NCBI GenBank assembly: GCA_905235955.1
Contig: CAJONN010000039.1
Location: 1-12,499 of the forward strand
Length of the DNA stretch: 12,499 nt
Origin: an uncultured Marinilabiliaceae bacterium
Lineage (GTDB): Bacteria; Bacteroidota; Bacteroidia; Bacteroidales; Marinilabiliaceae
Direction of reading: 5' to 3'
A program made the position numbers and the translations under genes. This document shows positions 7,740-12,499 of the stretch, one piece after another (the first letter of the stretch is position 1; each line of letters begins with the position of its first letter). Below the pieces are notes generated by a model that did not search any database, had not been told where the DNA came from, and was given only the letters and a program-made list of their open reading frames with translations.

Positions 7740-8708
7740 TTAAAGACTCAACGTCATCGGAATCACAATATTATTTTGTTTTGTCTGTTCTTCATTTTTT
7801 ATATCCAAAAGCAACTGTGCAGCCTTGCTGCCAATGCTGAGAGCATCAAGTTTGAGCGAACTAAAATGTGGCGAAACAAACTCTATAAACTCTTCGCAAC
7901 CTGTGCCTACAATACCAAATTGAGCAGGGATGTTGATATTGCAACTTTGGGCATATTCTATAGCTCCAAGTGCCACATAGTTGTTGTCGCAGTAGAGTGC
8001 ATCGCAGCCAAGTTGCAAAGCCTTTTCTGCTACCCGACGACCATCTGAGCGTGTAAGGTAAGGGGCAAAAATAAGATTCTCGTCAGCACTCAGTCCGTTG
8101 TCATGCAAAGCCTTTTGGTATCCACCAATAATATTGGTTGCTTGCACACCACTATGTACAAGCCCAATACGTTTATATCCGCTCTGTATCAGATGTTTAG
8201 TAGCCTGACAAGCACCACTAAAATAGTCGGCCACAACACTACTAATATTGCCACAAGTGCGTCCCAGCAACACCACCGCAAAGTTGTGTTTTGGCAACAT
8301 CTTGAGCAAATCGGCCTCAGTAGTCGATGTAGTTGGTGCAACAATGAGCCCTGCCACTTGGTTGCGTAGCATAGAGGCAATAGCATCTTGTTCTGTGCTG
8401 ACATTTTCGTCTGATTGGCATATAATAAGGTTGTATCCGGCAGAACGCAATGCAGTCTCTGCGCCACATATTGCGGTGCTAAAAAACGTGCTATTGATGC
8501 GTGGCACAACCATTCCGACAATATCGGTAGAGCCTTTGCGTAGCGACGAGGCTAAAACATTACGTTCATAGCCCATCGAAGCAGCTTTTTCCATTACGGC
8601 TTGGCGTGTGGCAATGCTTACACGAGTGTTGCCAGCCAAAGCTCTCGACACTGTTGAAGGCGTTACGTTGAGAGCTTTAGCGATATCATTTATAGTAGGT
8701 TTGGGCAT
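7740..8708 (-). CDS. LacI-family transcriptional regulator
   Basis: This is a sugar- or metabolite-responsive DNA-binding regulator. From the ATG at 8708 it is 322 residues. The N-terminal helix-turn-helix is typical: TINDIAKALNVTPSTVSRAL at residues 5-24, ending with the hinge helix region NVLASSLRKG near 46-55. The rest is a periplasmic-binding-protein-like effector domain beginning at about DIVGMVVPRINSTFF. The open frame extends 11 codons further to a TTG at 8741-8739, but that codon lies upstream of the predicted transcription start, in the promoter and operator, so I prefer the ATG before PKPTINDI. The C-terminus (IPMTLSL) is a few residues shorter than the usual family ending. No carbohydrate genes adjoin it, so its effector cannot be inferred. 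A palindromic LacI-type site next to its own -7 element suggests autorepression. Confidence 0.93.
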   Translation of the reverse strand: MPKPTINDIAKALNVTPSTVSRALAGNTRVSIATRQAVMEKAASMGYERNVLASSLRKGSTDIVGMVVPRINSTFFSTAICGAETALRSAGYNLIICQSDENVSTEQDAIASMLRNQVAGLIVAPTTSTTEADLLKMLPKHNFAVVLLGRTCGNISSVVADYFSGACQATKHLIQSGYKRIGLVHSGVQATNIIGGYQKALHDNGLSADENLIFAPYLTRSDGRRVAEKALQLGCDALYCDNNYVALGAIEYAQSCNINIPAQFGIVGTGCEEFIEFVSPHFSSLKLDALSIGSKAAQLLLDIKNEEQTKQNNIVIPMTLSL

Positions 8709-8730
8709 AATATTCTCTATTCTTACAAGG

Positions 8731-8762
8731 CAAATATACAAACGTTTGCGCAGAAGAACAAT
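8731..8762 (-). promoter_or_regulatory. Promoter of the LacI-family regulator gene
   Basis: Read on the minus strand, an ATTG (-33-like, 8759-8762) is followed after 20 nt by TATATTTG (8731-8738), an exact TAnnTTTG -7 element. Transcription would start near 8725, giving a short leader of about 17 nt to the ATG at 8708. This placement is the main reason for rejecting the upstream TTG start. Confidence 0.65.
8739..8748. promoter_or_regulatory. LacI-type operator, probable autoregulatory site
   Basis: CAAACGTTTG is a perfect 10-bp palindrome with a central CG, the core expected of LacI/PurR-type operators. It abuts the -7 element inside the spacer of the promoter, where a bound repressor would block RNA polymerase. 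Autoregulation is inferred from position. Confidence 0.6.
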
Positions 8763-8798
8763 GCAGAAAAAAGATTATGCCAACAAAAAAATCAGACT

Positions 8799-9728
8799 TT
8801 AAAAGAAGTCGCGTTTCTTCATAAACAGATAGAGCAAAAGGCTCAACACCACCGATGCACCTATTATATATAGTATAGCAAACGGAGTATCTTCCATATA
8901 GTTTGTTACATTCATGCCAAACAACGAAGCTATAAGCGTTGGGAGCATCAAAATGATAGTGATGCTTGTGAGTTGCTTCATCGTAGAGTTGATGTTGTTT
9001 GAGATGAGTGACGAGTAGCTATTCGACAAGCTATGGTTGATGTTTCGGTAAATATTGGTAGTCTCTTCGGCCTGTTTTAGCTCAATTTCTACATCTTCGA
9101 TAAGCTCATCGTCACAATAATCGCGTATATTTTTGGTGTGCACCATACGATAGAAAAGCACATCGTTGCCTTTGAGCGATGTGATGAAGTATACAAGCGA
9201 ATTTTCTATTCTGAGCAACTCTACAATCTCTTTGTTGCGCACTGTTTGTTGCAGTTCGTTTTGCACCTTCATCATGTGTATATTGATGTGTTTCAGGTAC
9301 TTCAAAAACCAAACTGAAGTAGAGAGCATCAGCCTCATCACCAGTTCGTAATGGTTGGCAATGGTTATTTGCTTGCGAATAGAATAGACCACAAAATCGT
9401 CAAGAATGTCGAGTTTGTTGTTGCAAATAGTTACAAAAATGTCATCTTTCAAGATAATGCCCAGTGGCACAGTAGAATAGTCGATGCGGCTTTGCGGATC
9501 TTTGCGATAAGGCACTCGGAGCACAATAAGCTGCCAACCATCTTCTTCTTCCCGACGCGGACGTTCGTCGTTGTCATCAATGTCAGACAAAAAACTCTCA
9601 GGCACTCCAAGCCCTGAAAGCAAAAAGTTGTGTTCTTCAACTGTGGGGCACTCAATGCTCGTCCAGCAACCAGACTCCCACTTGTCAGTCACCTCGAATC
9701 CCGTGGTGTTGATGTAGAATGTAATCAT
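8799..9728 (-). CDS. corA: CorA-family magnesium/divalent cation transporter
   Basis: This inner-membrane pentameric channel for Mg2+ (or Co2+/Ni2+) is 309 residues long, close to the usual 310-320. A large soluble N-terminal domain (about 1-245), ending in a long helical region, precedes two transmembrane helices at the extreme C-terminus, as expected for CorA. TM1 (about 250-270, ITIILMLPTLIASLF) leads directly into the signature GMN at residues 271-273, within GMNVTNY. After a short periplasmic loop (MEDTP), TM2 (about 283-302) ends in the basic tail MKKRDFF. The family assignment is firm, but the exact metal is not determined by the sequence. The ATG at 9728 lies about 130 nt downstream of a good promoter, giving a long leader with a predicted hairpin. 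The stop is 90 bp before the lacI-type ATG, with a separate promoter in between. Confidence 0.95.
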   Translation of the reverse strand: MITFYINTTGFEVTDKWESGCWTSIECPTVEEHNFLLSGLGVPESFLSDIDDNDERPRREEEDGWQLIVLRVPYRKDPQSRIDYSTVPLGIILKDDIFVTICNNKLDILDDFVVYSIRKQITIANHYELVMRLMLSTSVWFLKYLKHINIHMMKVQNELQQTVRNKEIVELLRIENSLVYFITSLKGNDVLFYRMVHTKNIRDYCDDELIEDVEIELKQAEETTNIYRNINHSLSNSYSSLISNNINSTMKQLTSITIILMLPTLIASLFGMNVTNYMEDTPFAILYIIGASVVLSLLLYLFMKKRDFF

Positions 9729-9762
9729 TTTTGCAAGTCTCTTTTTTGCATAACAACTGCGC

Positions 9763-9793
9763 GTAGAAGACCTGCTCTAATGAGGTCAGCTAC
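9763..9793 (-). promoter_or_regulatory. Stem-loop in the corA leader
   Basis: In the corA transcript, GTAG (9793-9790) pairs with CTAC (9766-9763), and GACCT pairs with AGGTC. The two helices are separated by a 2x2 CU/UU internal loop and closed by a 9-nt loop. A Mg2+-responsive leader is conceivable for corA, but I see no M-box or other known riboswitch pattern and no attenuator T-tract. Only the possible structure is supported. Confidence 0.35.
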
Positions 9794-9862
9794 AGCAATA
9801 TGTTATAGGTTCCGGATGATAATCGTCCATAAATGTATACTTATTTTTTTGATTTTCGGATG

Positions 9863-9895
9863 CAAAATTATAATAGCAAAAGTAATAATGCAAAA
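9863..9895 (-). promoter_or_regulatory. Promoter of corA
   Basis: On the minus strand, TTTTG (9891-9895) and TAATTTTG (9863-9870) are separated by 20 nt. This fits the Bacteroidota -33/-7 arrangement well and is the best-formed promoter in the window. The start would be near 9856, leaving a leader of about 128 nt. Confidence 0.65.
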
Positions 9896-9957
9896 CGATT
9901 GAGATAAAAAGCCAAAAAAGATTTCTAAATAAATACCCTTATCAATAAAAAAAACAT

Positions 9958-9965
9958 TATTTTTG
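9958..9965 (+). promoter_or_regulatory. Possible -7 element of the DUF349 gene promoter
   Basis: TATTTTTG is an exact TAnnTTTG match, about 130 bp before the ATG at 10096. No convincing -33 TTTG lies 19-21 nt upstream. A long leader of about 120 nt would follow. A promoter nearer the gene cannot be excluded. Confidence 0.4.
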
Positions 9966-10095
9966 TAAAATTATGTTCCAATCATATAACGGAAACACAC
10001 AAACGAGCAAAAAGTACACGCTTAACGAATGTTTTATTAAAAATAGAAATCAGAATTAATAGAACATTCCTTAAATACAAAATAAAACGCGTATC

Positions 10096-11886
10096 ATGGA
10101 AAATACCAAACAAGAACTGCTTGGACAAACAAACGAGCCAACTGCTGCAAACACCCCAGCAACAAGCACTGACAACGTAGTTGCCACCAGCGCAACCACC
10201 GACATAAGTTCACTTAGCAGAGCCGAACTTGTAAAACTCATCAGCAGCAAGCTAAAAGCCGAAAAAATAGCAACTTCGGCTAAAAACATAGATGAGATAA
10301 AACGACAATTTGACACTCTGACCGAACAAATTGTGGCTGAAAAAAAAGAGGCATACGCAGCCCAACACGAAGGTTCTACTGAAGGCTTTGTGCCAGACTC
10401 TGACGAAGCCGACATTGATATGCAAACAGCATACAGCGAGTACAAAAAACGACTATCGGCCGAACAAAACAGCAATAGCAAACAAAAAAATGCCATAGTA
10501 GCACAAATGGAGGAGCTACTAAATGGCACCGACGTATCGCAATACAACCAAAAATTCCGCGAACTCATTGCCGAATGGAAGCAAATAGGCCCAGTGCCTG
10601 CTGCCGAAGCTCACGACCTCAATAGCAAAGAGAAAATACTGGTTGACAAATTCTTTGAGAACGTAAAGCTCAACTACGACATGCGCGAGCTCGACCAAAA
10701 ACGCAACCTCGAAGCAAAAGAAAAACTATGCGAACAAGCCGAAGAGCTATCGCAATCAACATCAGTACCCAAAAGCTTCAACCAAATACAAAACCTGCAT
10801 GTGCAGTGGAAGCAAATAGGCCCAGTGCCCAGAGATAAAAAAGACGAACTATGGGAACGCTTCAAAGCTGCTACCAACATCATAAACGAACGCTTTCACA
10901 AATACATTGACGAGAGCAAAGACAGAGAAAAGAGCAACTACGAAGCCAAACTTGCTCTGATAGCGCAAGTAGAAGAGATACTCAAAGATGACCTTAGCAC
11001 TCGCAAAGCCATAGACGAAGCCATAAAAAAGGTAGAAGAGCTACAGCAAAAATGGCGTAGCATAGGCATTGTACCCAAAGCCGTCAACAACGAAGTGTAC
11101 TCTACATTCAGAAAACAGTGCGACCAAATATACAACAAACGTCGGGACTTCTACAAAGAGCAAAACAGCGAGTACAAAGCCAACCTCGAACGCAAGCGTC
11201 AGCTCATAGAAAAAGCTGAAGCACTGAAAGATAGCACTGATTGGAAAGGTACATTTGACAAGTTTGTAGCCATACAGAAAGAGTGGAAAACCATTGGTCC
11301 GGTATCGCACAAAGTGAGCAACGCCATTTGGGAACGATTCAAAACAGCATGCGATTACTTCTTTGAGCAACGCGAAAAAGCCTTTGGACAAGAAGACACT
11401 GAACGCGAAAACAACTATGCCGAGAAGTTCAAAATATTGGAAGAACTCAAGAGCACAGAATTGCCCACCGACTCTGACGAACTGTTCAAAACATTGCAAT
11501 CGTATCAGCACCGCTGGAGCCAAATAGGTGCATTGCCAAGCAAGAAGTATGAGATACAGCAAGAGTTCACAGCCCTTGTAAACAAACTCTACGACAAATG
11601 TGTATCAGACGATGCATCGAAAAACTTGCAACGCTTCAAAGCCAAAATAGAGCTACTCAACACATCGGCTGATGGGAAGCAAAAGATAGAGCAAGAGCGC
11701 AACAAACTCATCAGCAAACTCAAGCAATTTGAAGCAGATGCCAACACTCTGAGCAACAATATTGGATTCTTCAGCAAGTCGAAAAAGTCAGACAAATTGG
11801 TGGCCGATATTGAGAATAAGATAAAAACAGTAAAGAGAAACATCGAACAAATCAACGAGAAGTTGGACATAATTGATGCATTATAG
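10096..11886 (+). CDS. DUF349 repeat protein
   Basis: This 596-residue protein of unknown function has five DUF349 repeats. Each begins with a W-x2-IG-x-(V/L) signature: Trp161 (WKQIGPVP), Trp238 (WKQIGPVPRDKKDELWERFK), Trp320 (WRSIGIVPK), Trp397 (WKTIGPVSHKVSNAIWERFK) and Trp474 (WSQIGALPSKK). The spacings are 77, 82, 77 and 77 residues. Residues 1-45 are Ala/Thr/Asn-rich and probably disordered. The remainder is highly charged and helical, ending in a probable coiled coil (about 530-596). There is no signal peptide or membrane segment, so it is probably cytoplasmic. Proteins of this length and repeat number are common in Bacteroidota, but I know of no established role. The gene stands alone: it diverges from corA and is followed by a strong terminator. 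Confidence 0.93.
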   Translation: MENTKQELLGQTNEPTAANTPATSTDNVVATSATTDISSLSRAELVKLISSKLKAEKIATSAKNIDEIKRQFDTLTEQIVAEKKEAYAAQHEGSTEGFVPDSDEADIDMQTAYSEYKKRLSAEQNSNSKQKNAIVAQMEELLNGTDVSQYNQKFRELIAEWKQIGPVPAAEAHDLNSKEKILVDKFFENVKLNYDMRELDQKRNLEAKEKLCEQAEELSQSTSVPKSFNQIQNLHVQWKQIGPVPRDKKDELWERFKAATNIINERFHKYIDESKDREKSNYEAKLALIAQVEEILKDDLSTRKAIDEAIKKVEELQQKWRSIGIVPKAVNNEVYSTFRKQCDQIYNKRRDFYKEQNSEYKANLERKRQLIEKAEALKDSTDWKGTFDKFVAIQKEWKTIGPVSHKVSNAIWERFKTACDYFFEQREKAFGQEDTERENNYAEKFKILEELKSTELPTDSDELFKTLQSYQHRWSQIGALPSKKYEIQQEFTALVNKLYDKCVSDDASKNLQRFKAKIELLNTSADGKQKIEQERNKLISKLKQFEADANTLSNNIGFFSKSKKSDKLVADIENKIKTVKRNIEQINEKLDIIDAL

Positions 11887-11919
11887 AGAGAATGCACACA
11901 TTCCAAATACAAAACTCGC

Positions 11920-11957
11920 AGAGAATCACCGCACTATAGTGGTGGTTCTCTTTTTTT
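11920..11957 (+). terminator. Intrinsic terminator of the DUF349 gene
   Basis: A 13-bp stem (AGAGAATCACCGC with GTGGTGGTTCTCT, two G-T pairs) closes a 6-nt loop (ACTATA) and runs into seven consecutive T residues. It lies 34 bp after the stop codon at 11886. The reverse orientation lacks a T-tract, so it acts mainly on the plus strand. Confidence 0.92.
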
Positions 11958-12152
11958 GTGTATAGGGGGATAAATGCAAAAAGGGTTGCAAGAATTATTT
12001 CTCACAAACCCCTTAACACAACAAAAATGTGGACCGTTGTCCCACAATTCACAAACGAACAAACTAATAGTATAAGGAAAAAAGCATTCCTTAGTTAATT
12101 TGTTTGGTGCAAATTTATCATTTTTTCCCGTTATTAAAAAAACATTGTTACT

Positions 12153-12195
12153 CCTTTTATCGCAAGGTAAATAAAGAGTCGTGCCTTTTATCGCA
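12153..12195. repeat. Pair of 12-bp direct repeats
   Basis: CCTTTTATCGCA occurs at 12153-12164 and again at 12184-12195, a period of 31 bp, or about three helical turns. This spacing would put two protein-binding sites on the same DNA face. The function is unknown. Confidence 0.6.
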
Positions 12196-12355
12196 GCTCT
12201 ACGCCATCGTTGCCATTTTCCTCTATTTGTACTTGCCGACATCGTCCTTCCCCACTTGCAGTCATCAAGGGAAACATCGTTAGTTAGGGAGGAAGTTTGT
12301 GTCCTACAAATTTTTATTTCCTTGAAAGTTTTTTCGGATATAAGTAATTGATCTC

Positions 12356-12489
12356 AAGTTTCGCAAGTAGAAATGTACTACAAACAAATTTTCAAACACA
12401 GCTTTTTCATTAGTCTTTTACTTTTTCTGTGCCGACAGAAAAAGTAACAAAAAGAACTCGTCGCTGTTGCCACTCCGCTAAAAATTATC
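12356..12489 (-). repeat. Dispersed repeat copy B (right end of the window, inverted)
   Basis: The minus strand carries GATAATTTT (12489-12481) and TACTTGCGAAACTT (12369-12356), with start points 120 bp apart, matching copy A. It contains the 13-bp hairpin at 12418-12447. No transposase or coding sequence is associated with it. Confidence 0.45.
12418..12447. repeat. Perfect 13-bp inverted repeat with a 4-nt loop
   Basis: TTACTTTTTCTGT and ACAGAAAAAGTAA form a perfect 13-bp stem around GCCG. It could be a bidirectional terminator or the structural core of the surrounding dispersed repeat. Its flanks (TCTTTTA before, CAAAAAG after) are not a classic T-tract in the plus direction. Confidence 0.75.
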
Positions 12490-12499
12490 TTCGCTACGC

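Larger units (their letters stand above)
9729..10095. other. Divergent intergenic region between corA and the DUF349 gene
   Basis: This 367-bp non-coding stretch is AT-rich. It holds the corA leader and promoter (9729-9895) on the minus strand and the probable DUF349 promoter on the plus strand. No ORF here resembles a protein family, and no complete tRNA is present. Confidence 0.7.
11958..12499. other. Non-coding, repeat-rich right end
   Basis: After the DUF349 terminator, about 540 bases carry no convincing gene. A minus-strand open frame (12242-11934) runs into the terminator and resembles no family I know, so I treat it as spurious. Small structures present are a bulged 7-bp hairpin at 12028-12046, a 7-bp hairpin at 12073-12093 (TAAGGAA/TTCCTTA), a minus-strand TAAATTTG (-7-like) at 12110-12117, the 12-bp direct repeats, and repeat copy B. 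A small RNA on the minus strand is possible but unproven. Confidence 0.55.

Noticed and set aside
7605..8048. A 147-residue plus-strand open frame overlapping the end of the regulator gene
   Set aside because: It is antisense to the confident LacI-family gene over most of its length and has no domain features.
9751..9830. A tRNA gene or remnant in the corA leader, because of a D-arm-like TGTAGCT...TTAGAGCA on the minus strand
   Set aside because: No pairing anticodon stem, no T-arm GGTTCGAAT-like sequence downstream, and no matching acceptor stem or CCA. It is kept only as a hairpin.
10071..10568. A 165-residue Ser/Leu-rich minus-strand open frame
   Set aside because: It is a shadow of the DUF349 gene. 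Its apparent hydrophobicity comes from reading charged Lys/Glu/Gln codons backwards.
11934..12242. A 102-residue minus-strand open frame
   Set aside because: It ends inside the DUF349 terminator, crosses two hairpins, has no recognisable domain, and its Cys/Phe/Asn-rich second half looks like translated non-coding sequence.

Overview
The window looks like a chromosomal segment from a member of the Bacteroidota, most likely order Bacteroidales. Intergenic regions are AT-rich and start codons lack Shine-Dalgarno sequences. Matches to the Bacteroidota -7 promoter element TAnnTTTG lie upstream of most transcription units. The gene set (PPK1, Nth, CorA, a LacI-type regulator, a DUF349 repeat protein) is ordinary for that group. 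I cannot name a genus. No rRNA gene, tRNA gene, CRISPR array, transposase or integrase is visible.

Layout: bases 1-291 are non-coding and end in a promoter. A tight plus-strand operon follows, with 14-bp and 5-bp gaps: ppk1 (292-2364), an SH3b-NlpC/P60 peptidase (2379-3152) and nth (3158-3790). It converges, across only 11 bp, on a minus-strand block that reads from right to left: corA (9728-8799), a LacI-family regulator (8708-7740) and a 1247-residue protein (7545-3802). Each of these three has its own recognisable -7 element. A 367-bp divergent region separates corA from a plus-strand DUF349 gene (10096-11886), which ends in a strong intrinsic terminator. The last 540 bases hold no convincing gene but contain several repeats and hairpins.

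How the genes fit together: the left operon joins polyphosphate synthesis, cell-wall peptide hydrolysis and base-excision repair. These are housekeeping or stress functions, with no obvious shared pathway. The LacI regulator has a palindromic operator-like site inside its own promoter, so it probably autoregulates. No sugar-use genes lie beside it.

The most unusual gene is the 1247-residue protein. It combines apparent S1/OB-fold nucleic-acid-binding segments with a Schlafen-type AlbA_2 domain that keeps an E-x4-E...D acidic set, followed by a separate beta-rich C-terminal domain. It may be an uncharacterised RNA-binding or RNA-processing factor. Its surroundings are housekeeping genes, not a defence island. 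A second structural oddity is a pair of related repeats in inverted orientation near the two ends of the window.
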